DNA of 64,000 nt from Sphingobacterium sp. GVS05A (GCF_019969845.1 NZ_JAHXYR010000003.1:62001-126000); one strand, 5' to 3'; positions 54,840 through 63,018 are shown, numbered from the stretch's first letter. Numbers and translations: made by a program. Notes: generated from the sequence alone by a model not told the origin.

Positions 54840-55358
54840 TTAAACGACACTCTCTTTGGGGATGGTTTCTTCGTCTTCGATATGTGTATTCGCTTTGATT
54901 TCTGATCCTCGGCCTACGAGTACATTGGTTCCAATGGAGACATTTGGTCCAACGTTCACAAAGTCCTCAATGATGGTGTTGCTTTCAATGACTGCCGAAC
55001 CCGAAATGATACAATGGTTGCCAATCTGTACATCTGGGGCTATCGTTGCTCCAGGAAGAATGATGCAACCTTCGCCGATTTCAGCTCTTTTTGAAACATA
55101 GGCTTTAGGGTGGATTAAGGATTGAAAATTCCATTCTGGATTTTCAGATACAATTCTTTCACGAAGCCCAGGGTTTTTAACGGCAACAAAGAAATTTTCT
55201 GCAGCATCTTTAACCTGATGGTGGAGTTGGACCTCATAGTCAAATACATCCTCTATCAACAAAGATTTGTCAATAAGGCCACCTATTTCGATATCTAAAT
55301 CCTCCGCAACATCTACTGCAGTTTTTGCATGTGCTGTTGCTCCATATATGTATAGCAT
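54840..55358 (-). CDS. NeuD/PglD-like hexapeptide acetyltransferase, catalytic histidine missing
   Basis: Predicted left-handed beta-helix acyltransferase of 172 residues. The N-terminal small domain begins LYIYGATAHAKTAVD, close to the family's GAxGHAK sugar-nucleotide loop. From ~85 on there are hexapeptide repeats (AEIGEGCIILPGATI, VQIGNHCIISGSAVI, SIGTNVLVGRGSEI). PglD has catalytic His125, Glu126 and His134; by alignment these are Ser116, Asn117 and Asn125 here (in AVIESNTIIEDFVNV), with spacing conserved. Either chemistry differs or the protein is no longer a catalyst. It lacks a polysaccharide or sialic-acid gene context and has its own promoter box. Confidence 0.8.
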   Translation of the reverse strand: MLYIYGATAHAKTAVDVAEDLDIEIGGLIDKSLLIEDVFDYEVQLHHQVKDAAENFFVAVKNPGLRERIVSENPEWNFQSLIHPKAYVSKRAEIGEGCIILPGATIAPDVQIGNHCIISGSAVIESNTIIEDFVNVGPNVSIGTNVLVGRGSEIKANTHIEDEETIPKESVV

Positions 55359-55375
55359 GATCTTTTAAATTTGTG

Positions 55376-55383
55376 CAAAGATA
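55376..55383 (-). promoter_or_regulatory. -7 promoter element of the NeuD-like gene
   Basis: Minus-strand TATCTTTG, an exact TAnnTTTG, ends 17 bases before the ATG at 55358, giving a leader of ~14 bases. Confidence 0.5.
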
Positions 55384-55611
55384 GTGCTTTCTGAAAAGAA
55401 CTCCATGAGGTAGCCCGCATCAATAGTGGAATAGTGAATCGGGACTGGTATTGGAGTCGTACACAGTATAGTGAACTTTCTGCTGTCGTAAGGAATGAGT
55501 CTGGAGTAAATACAAGTGACATAAAGATCAAAAGGGATGTTTTATCTACCAAAAGTTGCAACAAAATAGCCCTTTCGATTGTTCTGATTTCTAAATAGAA
55601 AGAAAGCTTAT

Positions 55612-55619
55612 TATATTTG
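55612..55619 (+). promoter_or_regulatory. -7 promoter element of the DUF4293 gene
   Basis: TATATTTG fits TAnnTTTG, 21 bases before the ATG at 55641. The 282-base gap to the NeuD-like gene otherwise shows no gene. Confidence 0.5.
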
Positions 55620-55640
55620 TTGATATACAAAAATTAAAAT

Positions 55641-56123
55641 ATGATTCAACGTATCCAAACTGTTTATTTATTAGTGGCAGGATTAGTTATATTCGGCTTG
55701 TTTTTATTCCCTTATGTAAATTACAGTGATTTAGTCGGTTTGGGAAAGAATGTGAAGGTGACAGGTGTTTATGGTGTTGCTGCCGGACAGCCGGTGCATG
55801 AAGGTGGTTTTGGTTATATCCTGCAGACCGTCGTGACAGCCCTATTGGGATTGCTCCCGATCTTCACGATCTTCAAATTTAAACAGCGTAAGGTACAGCT
55901 TTTGCTGATATGGGTAGAGATTGTTGCGATTATCTTTTTCGCGATCTGGCTTTATTCTTCGGCAAGTACACATCTCACTACTGTTAATCAATTTTTGGGG
56001 GCTGGTAATATTGGGGTAGGTTTCTTTTTGCTGCCGATATCAATTATTTTCTGTGCGCTCGCATTAGGTGGAGTGCGACGGGATGAAAAATTGATTCGCT
56101 CAGCCGATCGTTTGCGTGCATAA
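55641..56123 (+). CDS. DUF4293 membrane protein
   Basis: Bacteroidota-specific membrane protein of unknown function, 160 residues. The N-terminus MIQRIQTVYLLVAGLVIFGL is the family hallmark. Four helices are predicted: ~7-25, ~60-80 (LQTVVTALLGLLPIFTIF), ~92-108 (LLIWVEIVAIIFFAIWLY) and ~122-145 (IGVGFFLLPISIIFCALAL). A short basic tail (RRDEKLIRSADRLRA) follows the last helix. It carries its own promoter box and is closed by a terminator 28 bases downstream. No role is known to me. Confidence 0.9.
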   Translation: MIQRIQTVYLLVAGLVIFGLFLFPYVNYSDLVGLGKNVKVTGVYGVAAGQPVHEGGFGYILQTVVTALLGLLPIFTIFKFKQRKVQLLLIWVEIVAIIFFAIWLYSSASTHLTTVNQFLGAGNIGVGFFLLPISIIFCALALGGVRRDEKLIRSADRLRA

Positions 56124-56150
56124 TTTTATTTAAATAGATTTTTAATATGG

Positions 56151-56175
56151 AAAGCCACGGTTAGCGTGGCTTTTT
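56151..56175 (+). terminator. Terminator after the DUF4293 gene
   Basis: AAAGCCACG (56151-56159) and CGTGGCTTT (56165-56173) form a 9-bp stem with a 5-base loop, followed by TT. The next gene begins 14 bases after it, so its transcription may start inside or by readthrough. Confidence 0.8.
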
Positions 56176-56189
56176 AAATGATATAATAT

Positions 56190-56657
56190 ATGAGTATTTT
56201 TTTTCGTTATGCCGCCACCCTGCTTTTTCTTTGCTTTGTAGGTGGCGCGGTAAAGGCCCAGTCAGCAGATTCATTATTGGTGGTTGATGATATTCAGTTT
56301 GATGTAAAGGAATACCATGTCGATAAGACTACAAATGAACTGGTTATTAATTTGTTCGCAATATCCTATAGTAAAGATCCTAGGGAATTTAAAATGAATA
56401 CGTTCTCCACACAGATTTTAGATCAAAAGAAACAACCTCACTTTTTCTCTTCGATTCAAATGGGAAATGTCCAGATAAGATTTGAGGACAAACTGAACTA
56501 TTTACATTACCTACTTGAGGAGGATAAACCTGTAGATATCCAGGTCATTGTGAAAGACTGGAAGAAGACAGATAAACCCAGTAGTATTAAGCTTGTTTTT
56601 GAGAGTAGTGAGGAGGAAGGTAAATTTTTGGATGTCCCTATCTTGCTGAATAAATAG
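56190..56657 (+). CDS. Secreted protein of unknown function
   Basis: Predicted periplasmic protein, 155 residues, with a signal peptide (YAATLLFLCFVGGAVKAQ, cleavage after VKA near residue 23). The mature part is a single beta-rich domain (LLVVDDIQFDVKEYHVDK, NTFSTQILDQKKQPHFF, VDIQVIVKDWKKTDKP) with no cysteine, no lipobox and no catalytic motif I recognise. I do not know a family for it. It lies between two terminators, so it is probably monocistronic and unlinked to DUF4293. Confidence 0.75.
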   Translation: MSIFFRYAATLLFLCFVGGAVKAQSADSLLVVDDIQFDVKEYHVDKTTNELVINLFAISYSKDPREFKMNTFSTQILDQKKQPHFFSSIQMGNVQIRFEDKLNYLHYLLEEDKPVDIQVIVKDWKKTDKPSSIKLVFESSEEEGKFLDVPILLNK

Positions 56658-56686
56658 TTGATCGAAGCGGTTAAAAGTTAAAATAG

Positions 56687-56727
56687 AAAAAGCGCTGTAA
56701 TCTTCATAGATCACAGCGCTTTTTTTA
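56687..56727. terminator. Terminator between converging genes
   Basis: AAAAAGCGCTGT and ACAGCGCTTTTTTT form an 11- to 12-bp stem across a 14-base loop, between the secreted-protein gene and the minus-strand TPR gene. The A-run and T-run allow action in both directions. Confidence 0.85.
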
Positions 56728-56749
56728 GTCTTTAGCAATTTGCCTCAAC

Positions 56750-57289
56750 CTATCGGTTGTATCGGATTTGTTGTTTGTCCAGCATGCCCATCTGATCTTT
56801 CATCATTTTGATCTGGTCAGCCAACAATTTATTCTTGTCTGCTTTTTTAGCTTCTTGAAGTAATTTTTCTGCTTCGCGCTTATTGCGTTTTGCCATGGCA
56901 ACACCTGCTAAGCTCAATTTTGCCAATGCAATGTTGTGGTCCATGTGGAGCCCTAGTGCCAGTGCTTTTTTGAAATATTTTTCGGATTGCATCGGAGCAC
57001 GTTGAGATTCAATCAATCCAATCAACATGTTGTAATAACCGTGTTGTTGTGGGATCAATTGTTTTTCATAATTCGTGATTTTTCTCAACCATTTTTCGGC
57101 GCTAGCCATATCTTGTTTGCGCATGTACCATTGCGCGATGAGCATGTATTCATGAAAAAATACAGTGACAAAACCTAGGATAGTGATCAAGATGCCTAGA
57201 ATTCCCCATCCCCAATTTCCAGTCCAAAATAAGGCAACTGTTCCAATCAGCAATGCACTGCAAATGATGATTCTAACGAGATTTGACAT
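56750..57289 (-). CDS. Membrane-anchored TPR-like protein
   Basis: Uncharacterised protein, 179 residues. Two hydrophobic helices open it (IIICSALLIGTVALFW ~6-22 and WGILGILITILGFVTVFF ~28-45). The cytosolic remainder has TPR-like helix pairs (EYMLIAQWYMRKQDMASAEKWL, YYNMLIGLIESQRAPMQSEKYF, LAKLSLAGVAMAKRNKREAEKLL), so a protein-interaction role is possible. I do not recognise a named family. It is convergent with the secreted-protein gene and divergent from ung. Confidence 0.75.
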   Translation of the reverse strand: MSNLVRIIICSALLIGTVALFWTGNWGWGILGILITILGFVTVFFHEYMLIAQWYMRKQDMASAEKWLRKITNYEKQLIPQQHGYYNMLIGLIESQRAPMQSEKYFKKALALGLHMDHNIALAKLSLAGVAMAKRNKREAEKLLQEAKKADKNKLLADQIKMMKDQMGMLDKQQIRYNR

Positions 57290-57485
57290 AAATCTTTGTT
57301 TAAAAAATATTTGTGTTCAATTTAATTCTGCAAATATCCGTTAATTTCGTCGTTTAAGCAACTCGTTCAAGTGGTTATTTTGTAAAATTATGTTTTTAAT
57401 ATAGATAATGACTATCAAAGATTCTTTAGGGTAGCCGATCATGCTGCCGTTATAAATGCTTTGTGAACAGATGCAAGTGAAAAAA

Positions 57486-57517
57486 TTTGTCATTACATAC
57501 AACTTTATCTAAGTTTG
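57486..57517 (+). promoter_or_regulatory. Consensus promoter of ung
   Basis: TTTG at 57486-57489 (-33), then 20 bases, then TAAGTTTG at 57510-57517 (-7) match the Bacteroidota consensus TTTG-N19-21-TAnnTTTG. The ung ATG starts 4 bases after the -7 box, so transcription begins at about the start codon. This is the best full promoter seen in the window. Confidence 0.75.
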
Positions 57518-57521
57518 GTTT

Positions 57522-58196
57522 ATGGAAAAGCTATATGATGAGTCTTGGGCATCGGTGCTGAAACCTTTGTTCAGCCAGCCCTATATGAAACAGTTGTCTG
57601 CCTTTGTGCAAGAGGAACGTCAGCGGACAAAGGTGTTTCCGCCTGCTGATCTGGTGATGAATGCTTTTAAGCTTACGCCGATCCAAGATGTTAAGGTCGT
57701 CATCCTGGGACAGGATCCGTATCATAACGATGGTCAGGCACATGGTTTGTCTTTTTCTGTGCCAGAAGGGATTGCTTTACCTCCCTCGCTAAAAAATATT
57801 TTTAAAGAATTACAAGACGATATTGAAGGCTTTGTAGAACCTCGCTCTGGAGATCTGACATCTTGGGCCAAACAGGGGGTATTGTTACTCAATGCAACGT
57901 TGACTGTTCAGGCACATTTGGCCGGATCACATCAAAAAAGGGGTTGGGAAATTTTCACTGATAGTATCATACATGCTATTTCGGAACAGTGTGAGCATGT
58001 GGTTTTTCTGCTTTGGGGGAGTTATGCGCAAAAGAAAAGTGTATTAATTGATGCCCGGAAGCATCTTGTTTTGACATCGGTGCATCCATCACCACTTTCT
58101 GTGTATAGGGGTTTTTTTGGGAGCAAACACTTTTCAAAGGCAAATAAATATTTGGTGGAACATGGTAAGGCTCCGATTGACTGGCGGTTGTCTTAG
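57522..58196 (+). CDS. ung: Uracil-DNA glycosylase
   Basis: Family 1 UDG: removes uracil from DNA to begin base-excision repair; 224 residues. Catalytic Asp65 is in GQDPYHN (63-69) with the water-activating loop, the uracil-binding LLLNATLTVQ lies at ~121-130, and His188 is in HPSPLSVYRGFFG. Length and N-terminus are typical. The mRNA is probably leaderless because the promoter -7 box ends 4 bases upstream. dcd at 28.9 kb makes the dUTP whose misincorporation this enzyme repairs; they are otherwise unlinked. Confidence 0.97.
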   Translation: MEKLYDESWASVLKPLFSQPYMKQLSAFVQEERQRTKVFPPADLVMNAFKLTPIQDVKVVILGQDPYHNDGQAHGLSFSVPEGIALPPSLKNIFKELQDDIEGFVEPRSGDLTSWAKQGVLLLNATLTVQAHLAGSHQKRGWEIFTDSIIHAISEQCEHVVFLLWGSYAQKKSVLIDARKHLVLTSVHPSPLSVYRGFFGSKHFSKANKYLVEHGKAPIDWRLS

Positions 58197-58316
58197 GGCT
58201 GTTATTATTTTTTAGAAAACATCATCCATTTTTCGTTGAAATGCATTGTGGCATCAACTTGAGGGAGTAAGACTATGAGCCTTTGGCACCCGGATGATGT
58301 TTTCATAAATATTTTT

Positions 58317-58787
58317 TTAGTATTCCAATGGGATAATAGGTTCCTTTTTACTGGTAGACATGATCATCATTGTCTGGAATGTTTTTACAAATGGAATCTT
58401 GGCAATCTTCTCCATGATAACGCCTTCATAGGCCTTTATATCTTTCACATAGACTTTGAGGATAAAGTCGCAATTTCCGGTGACGTGATGACATTCGGTG
58501 ACCTCAGGGATCATTTTTACGGCAGCAACAAATTCGGGAATTGCATTGTGTGTATGGAAGTCCAATGAGATCTGTATAAAGGATTTGATACCAAGTCCTA
58601 ATTTTTCTTCGTCAACAAAAGCATGATAACTCTTGATGAAGCCCGAATTTTCAAGTTTTCTTACACGTTCCAACGTTGGTGCAGGAGAAAGCCCAATACT
58701 TGATGCTAATTGCAAATTGGTAATGCGGCCATTCTCTTGTAATAGCTTAAGAATTTTTAAATCTGTTTTGTCTGGTGCAAACGGCAT
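58317..58787 (-). CDS. Lrp/AsnC-family transcriptional regulator
   Basis: Feast/famine regulator, 156 residues. The N-terminal helix-turn-helix is TDLKILKLLQENGRITNLQL followed by ASSIGLSPAPTLERVRKLEN; the C-terminal ~80 residues are the RAM ligand domain (VTECHHVTGNCDFILKVYVKD). Such proteins bind amino acids and often regulate themselves. Upstream are two 16-base repeats, each with a -7-like box. It is divergent from sufB and separated from it by 332 bases. The regulated amino acid pathway is unknown. Confidence 0.95.
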   Translation of the reverse strand: MPFAPDKTDLKILKLLQENGRITNLQLASSIGLSPAPTLERVRKLENSGFIKSYHAFVDEEKLGLGIKSFIQISLDFHTHNAIPEFVAAVKMIPEVTECHHVTGNCDFILKVYVKDIKAYEGVIMEKIAKIPFVKTFQTMMIMSTSKKEPIIPLEY

Positions 58788-58819
58788 ATCTTAGAGTCTT
58801 AATAATCAATAGTATTTGT

Positions 58820-58865
58820 AAATATACAAAATTATATTTGGAAATTTAAAAATATACAAAATTAT
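58820..58865 (-). repeat. Two 16-bp direct repeats upstream of the Lrp gene
   Basis: AAATATACAAAATTAT occurs at 58820-58835 and 58850-58865, a 30-base period (about three helix turns). On the minus strand each includes TAATTTTG, a match to TAnnTTTG; the nearer copy (58834-58827) would be the -7 box with a leader of ~36 bases, and the farther copy provides a TTTTG around the -33 position. Lrp proteins bind phased AT-rich sites, so autoregulation is plausible. The gap of 332 bases to sufB holds this region and the sufB leader. Confidence 0.5.
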
Positions 58866-59052
58866 TGATGATTAATAGATTTTGACTATATGATTTAATA
58901 TGTATTATAAGTTTAATTGATTTAAAATCATTTGACTGTCATAATCGTTTGAAATGTGCGCATTTCAATGAAATGGAGTGATAAATGTCATTTTTTTATT
59001 AAAAATACCTGTTTGAGGGTACATAAAATGTATTTTATTGGCTTTGAAATTG

Positions 59053-59091
59053 TAACTTTGCAGTTCGATAGTTGCGGAGGCTAGACCCTCC
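59053..59091 (+). promoter_or_regulatory. sufB promoter box and 5' leader hairpin
   Basis: TAACTTTG (59053-59060) is a -7 box; transcription should begin near 59064. The ~56-base leader contains GGAGG (59076-59080), a 6-base loop and CCTCC (59087-59091), a GC-rich 5-bp stem rare in this AT-rich genome. It is not next to the ATG at 59120, so the GGAGG is not a ribosome-binding site for it. Confidence 0.5.
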
Positions 59092-59119
59092 TGAATTAGT
59101 TAAACCGTGAGAGCGCAAT

Positions 59120-60571
59120 ATGAGTACTAAAGACGACGATTTATTAAAAGAGCTGGAGCTCGAAGAATATAAATACGGGTTCACGACAGATATCGAAATG
59201 GAAATTGCAGCCAAAGGCCTTACAGAGGATACGGTGCGTTTTATTTCGGCAAAAAAGAATGAGCCTGAATGGTTATTGGAGTGGAGATTGAAAGCTTTTC
59301 GTCATTTCTTGACGTTAAAGATGCCTACTTGGCAAAATTTCAGAGCTCCAGAGATTGATTTTCAAGATCTATCTTATTATGCTGCCCCTAAAGCAAAACC
59401 ACAAGTAAATTCCATGGATGAAGTTGATCCTGAATTGATTGCTACTTTTGAAAAGTTGGGTATTCCTTTGGATGAGCAAAAGATTTTGGCAGGTGTGGTT
59501 GCTGTCGATGCTGTTTTTGATTCTGTATCGGTAAAAACAACTTTTCGCGAGAAACTGAAAGAACAAGGGGTAATCTTCTGTTCATTTGGTGAAGCCGTGC
59601 AAGAGCATCCTGATCTCGTCAAGAAATACTTGGGAACAGTAGTTCCTCAAACAGATAATATCTACGCGGCATTAAACTCTGCTGTTTTTTCGGATGGATC
59701 ATTTGTGTATATTCCAAAAGGAGTGCGTTGTCCAATGGAGTTATCAACTTACTTCCGTATTAATGCACAAAATACAGGTCAGTTCGAACGTACCTTAATC
59801 GTTGCGGATGAAGGCGCTTATGTGTCCTATCTGGAAGGTTGTACTGCACCTATGCGTGATGAAAATCAACTACACGCTGCTGTGGTGGAATTGATCGCTG
59901 AGCGCGATGCAGAGATTAAATACTCTACTGTGCAGAACTGGTATCCTGGTGACAAAGATGGTAAAGGTGGTATTTTTAACTTTGTAACCAAACGTGGTAT
60001 TTGTAGAGGGGATAACAGCAAGATTTCGTGGACTCAGGTAGAGACTGGATCTGCAATTACCTGGAAGTATCCGGGGGTAATCCTAAAAGGAGATAATTCA
60101 ATCGGTGAATTTTACTCCGTTGCGATGACCCGTAATTACCAAGTTGCTGATACAGGTACAAAAATGATCCACTTAGGTAAAAACACGAAGTCTAAAATTG
60201 TTTCAAAAGGAATTTCTGCTGGAAAAAGCCATAATAGTTACAGAGGTTTGGTGAAAATCGGACCGAATGCAGATAACTCCCGAAACTTTACCCAATGTGA
60301 TTCCTTATTGATCGGTGATAGATGTGGTGCACATACTTTCCCATATATCGAAAACCGGAATAAGACTGCAAAATTAGAGCACGAAGCAACTACATCAAAA
60401 ATTGGTGAAGATCAAGTATTTTATCTGAACCAACGTGGTATAGACTCTGAAAAAGCGGTGGGATTAATTGTTAATGGCTATGCCAAAGAGGTGTTAAATC
60501 AGCTGCCAATGGAATTTGCTGTTGAGGCACAGAAATTATTGGCGATTTCTTTAGAAGGTTCAGTAGGATAG
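59120..60571 (+). CDS. sufB: Fe-S cluster assembly scaffold protein SufB
   Basis: Core scaffold of the SUF machine, works as a SufBC2D complex, cytosolic; 483 residues. The C-terminal beta-helix carries the conserved cysteine C402 in [14 protein letters not shown] and the acidic segment [16 protein letters not shown], both needed for cluster assembly. The N-terminal helical part is typical ([14 protein letters not shown]). It begins an operon sufB-C-D with gaps of 63 and 60 bases. Its leader contains a GC hairpin, and it lies opposite an Lrp-type gene. Confidence 0.97.
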   Translation: MSTKDDDLLKELELEEYKYGFTTDIEMEIAAKGLTEDTVRFISAKKNEPEWLLEWRLKAFRHFLTLKMPTWQNFRAPEIDFQDLSYYAAPKAKPQVNSMDEVDPELIATFEKLGIPLDEQKILAGVVAVDAVFDSVSVKTTFREKLKEQGVIFCSFGEAVQEHPDLVKKYLGTVVPQTDNIYAALNSAVFSDGSFVYIPKGVRCPMELSTYFRINAQNTGQFERTLIVADEGAYVSYLEGCTAPMRDENQLHAAVVELIAERDAEIKYSTVQNWYPGDKDGKGGIFNFVTKRGICRGDNSKISWTQVETGSAITWKYPGVILKGDNSIGEFYSVAMTRNYQVADTGTKMIHLGKNTKSKIVSKGISAGKSHNSYRGLVKIGPNADNSRNFTQCDSLLIGDRCGAHTFPYIENRNKTAKLEHEATTSKIGEDQVFYLNQRGIDSEKAVGLIVNGYAKEVLNQLPMEFAVEAQKLLAISLEGSVG

Positions 60572-60634
60572 ATAAAAAATAATTGAGCAAGCTAGCTAAT
60601 ACTGGCCTATTGTTCAATACTCAATAAGAATAAA

Positions 60635-61393
60635 ATGTTAAGCATTAAAAATTTACATGCGTCTGTAGAAGACAAACAAATATTAAAGGGATTAAACCTA
60701 GAAGTTAAAGCAGGGGAAGTTCATGCTATTATGGGGCCTAATGGAGCTGGAAAAAGTACATTAGGTAATGTATTGGCTGGACGTGAATCATACGAAGTGA
60801 GTGTAGGTTCTGCTTTATTGGATGGAGTAGATCTATTGGATCTTTCTCCAGAAGACCGTGCCCGTGAGGGTCTGTTCCTGGCATTCCAATACCCTGTTGA
60901 AATCCCGGGAGTATCGAATATCAATTTCCTGAAAACAGCAGTGAATGATATTCGTGAATATAAAGGTTTGCCTCCGATGGAAGCGAAAGAGTTCTTACAA
61001 ATGGTAAAAGACAAGCAGAAGCTGGTTGAATTTTCAGCCAACTTAGCTAACCGTTCGTTGAATGAAGGATTTTCCGGTGGTGAGAAAAAACGTAACGAGA
61101 TTTTTCAATTGGCGATGTTGAATCCTAAATTGTCAATTTTGGATGAGACAGATTCAGGCTTGGATATCGATGCACTTCGCATTGTTGCAAATGGTGTGAA
61201 TGAGTTGCGTTCTAAAGACAATGCTTTTATTGTCATCACACACTACCAACGTTTATTGGATTATATCGTTCCAGATTTTGTTCACGTATTATACAATGGT
61301 CGTATCGTGAAATCAGGCCCTAAAGAATTGGCTTTAGAGCTGGAAGAAAAAGGATACGATTGGTTAAAAGAATATGATACACAAAACGCCTAA
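60635..61393 (+). CDS. sufC: Fe-S cluster assembly ATPase SufC
   Basis: ABC-type ATPase of the SUF complex, 252 residues, soluble, without a membrane domain. Walker A is GPNGAGKST (34-42), the signature FSGGEKKRNEI, Walker B LSILDETDSGLD and the H-loop VITHYQRL. The SufC hallmark of a long region between the Q-loop (FQYPVEIPGV) and signature is present. It lies between sufB and sufD, whose products it drives. Confidence 0.97.
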   Translation: MLSIKNLHASVEDKQILKGLNLEVKAGEVHAIMGPNGAGKSTLGNVLAGRESYEVSVGSALLDGVDLLDLSPEDRAREGLFLAFQYPVEIPGVSNINFLKTAVNDIREYKGLPPMEAKEFLQMVKDKQKLVEFSANLANRSLNEGFSGGEKKRNEIFQLAMLNPKLSILDETDSGLDIDALRIVANGVNELRSKDNAFIVITHYQRLLDYIVPDFVHVLYNGRIVKSGPKELALELEEKGYDWLKEYDTQNA

Positions 61394-61453
61394 TCTTTTA
61401 CACCGGTAAAATAGGAGTGGAAGAGAATTTTGGCGATTTGATTAAAAAATAAC

Positions 61454-62761
61454 ATGAGTACATTAGTTTCAGAATCATTACTTCAACAAGTGTTGGGAGC
61501 TTTTAAAGAGCAAGGTGTTTCAGACGAACCTGCTTTCTTTACAGAGGCACGTCAACAAGCATTCGAACGTTTCGAAGCAGCAGGCTTTCCCACAGTTAAG
61601 AATGAAGAATGGAAATATACAAACATCCACAGTATTATCAATAAGCCCTATGCGCTTGATGTAGATGTGGATATCGAGGGCTTGGATTTTAGTGCGGGGG
61701 AGATCCCTAATTTGGATGCGTACCGTATTATTCTGGTTAATGGCCAGTATGTACTGGCAGTGAGCGAGCTGGAAAAGGTAAAAGGACTTGTTGTTATTCC
61801 AATGGATGACGCTGTTGCTGAACCTGCATTTCAAGCACATTTTGCGAAGTACGCTGATAAATCCGATAATATCATGGTGGCGCTTAACACAGCTGCTTTT
61901 ACCAATGGTATATTCATCCATTTGAAAAAAGGTGTTGTACTTGATAAACCTATACAGATTATTCACGTCGCTACAGGAACAGAAGATTTCTTTGCACAAA
62001 CACGGAATTTGATTGTTGTTGAAGCTAATGCTGAACTTGAATTGATCGAAAGCTTTATCACTGCAGATGGTGCTGCAAGCAATGTGCATAATAAAGTTTC
62101 AGAGATTGTCGTAAGAGAGAATGCTAAAGTTCAACATTACTATCTTCAAGTGGCTCAATCTGTAAGCCGTTACTTTAATCATACAGAAGTATACCAAGAG
62201 AAATACAGTCTTTATAATAACTACAACTGTAATTTCCCGGGTGCATCTTTTATCCGTAACAATATTAATGTACGTCTGGATGCAGAAAATGTAGAAAGTC
62301 ATTTGTACGGGATTAACCTGACCGCAGGGGATCAATTGGTCGATAATCACACTGTTGTGGACCATCTTAAACCACATTGTGAGTCTTACGAATGGTATAA
62401 GAATATTACTCAAGATAAATCTACAGCTGTTTTCAACGGAAAAATCTTTGTTCGGGAGGATGCACAAAAAACCAATGCTTTCCAACAGAATAATAATATG
62501 TTGATGTCCGATAGTTCAGCGGTTTATACTAAGCCCCAACTGGAGATTTTTGCAGATGATGTGAAATGTTCACACGGATGTACGATCGGTCAGTTTGATA
62601 ATGAAGCTTTGTTTTATTTGAGAGCACGCGGAATTGGTGAGGAGTCAGCACGTATTCTTCTCGTACATGCTTTCGCATTTGACGTAACAACTCGTTTTTC
62701 AAATGAGGTTGTTCGGAGATATGTGGAAGAATTGGTGGAAGAAAGTTTAAGAACGAACTAA
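61454..62761 (+). CDS. sufD: Fe-S cluster assembly protein SufD
   Basis: Partner of SufB in the SufBC2D complex, 435 residues, same beta-helix fold. The C-terminal FADDVKCSHGCTIGQFDNEALFYLRARGI block contains the conserved histidine that corresponds to His360 of E. coli SufD. The N-terminal half (FEAAGFPTVKNEEWKYTNI) is the usual SufD start. It is the last gene before a terminator; sufS and sufE do not follow in this window. Confidence 0.96.
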   Translation: MSTLVSESLLQQVLGAFKEQGVSDEPAFFTEARQQAFERFEAAGFPTVKNEEWKYTNIHSIINKPYALDVDVDIEGLDFSAGEIPNLDAYRIILVNGQYVLAVSELEKVKGLVVIPMDDAVAEPAFQAHFAKYADKSDNIMVALNTAAFTNGIFIHLKKGVVLDKPIQIIHVATGTEDFFAQTRNLIVVEANAELELIESFITADGAASNVHNKVSEIVVRENAKVQHYYLQVAQSVSRYFNHTEVYQEKYSLYNNYNCNFPGASFIRNNINVRLDAENVESHLYGINLTAGDQLVDNHTVVDHLKPHCESYEWYKNITQDKSTAVFNGKIFVREDAQKTNAFQQNNNMLMSDSSAVYTKPQLEIFADDVKCSHGCTIGQFDNEALFYLRARGIGEESARILLVHAFAFDVTTRFSNEVVRRYVEELVEESLRTN

Positions 62762-62787
62762 ACTAAATCACACAAACTATACACTTG

Positions 62788-62826
62788 ATAAGGCGTTTAC
62801 TGATTCAGTAAACGCCTTATTTTTTG
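62788..62826 (+). terminator. Terminator of the suf operon
   Basis: ATAAGGCGTTTACTGA (62788-62803) and TCAGTAAACGCCTTAT (62805-62820) form a 16-bp perfect inverted repeat followed by six T residues. It lies 26 bases after sufD. Confidence 0.93.
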
Positions 62827-62856
62827 ATAGGTATTCCTTTTTCGGTCTTTTTCTTT

Positions 62857-62864
62857 TACTTTTG
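62857..62864 (+). promoter_or_regulatory. -7 element in the leader of the MFS exporter gene
   Basis: TACTTTTG fits TAnnTTTG. A start at ~62868 gives a 274-base leader to the MFS ATG at 63142, unusually long in this window, where the other leaders are 0-56 bases. The first ATG on that transcript (62872) opens a 16-codon ORF 8 bases after the box. Confidence 0.45.
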
Positions 62865-62871
62865 TAGTGCT

Positions 62872-62922
62872 ATGTACATGTCTTTATATACAACTTACGC
62901 TTATAAACCTTGGGTTTTATAG
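62872..62922 (+). CDS. Possible 16-codon leader ORF, tyrosine-rich
   Basis: ATG at 62872 to TAG at 62922 encodes MYMSLYTTYAYKPWVL, with four Tyr and one Trp in 16 residues. The ATG has the same spacing to the -7 box (8 bases) as padR. It could be a leader peptide that senses translation, or a chance ORF; nothing but position and composition supports it. Confidence 0.3.
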   Translation: MYMSLYTTYAYKPWVL

Positions 62923-63018
62923 CTCATTTACGTTTTTAAAATCCTAATAGAACGCATCTGTTCACGAAAGGAATGGCTTGTTTCATACTGAGATATCAAA
63001 AAATCAGCTTTAACTGAT

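Noticed and set aside
61520..62089. 189-codon open frame on the minus strand inside sufD
   Set aside because: It lies fully antisense to a well-conserved gene, has an unlikely Cys/Phe/Lys-rich composition and no domain. It is a by-product of codon use in sufD.
62099..62485. 128-codon minus-strand open frame inside sufD
   Set aside because: Same reason: antisense to the conserved C-terminal half of sufD, no promoter or homology pattern.
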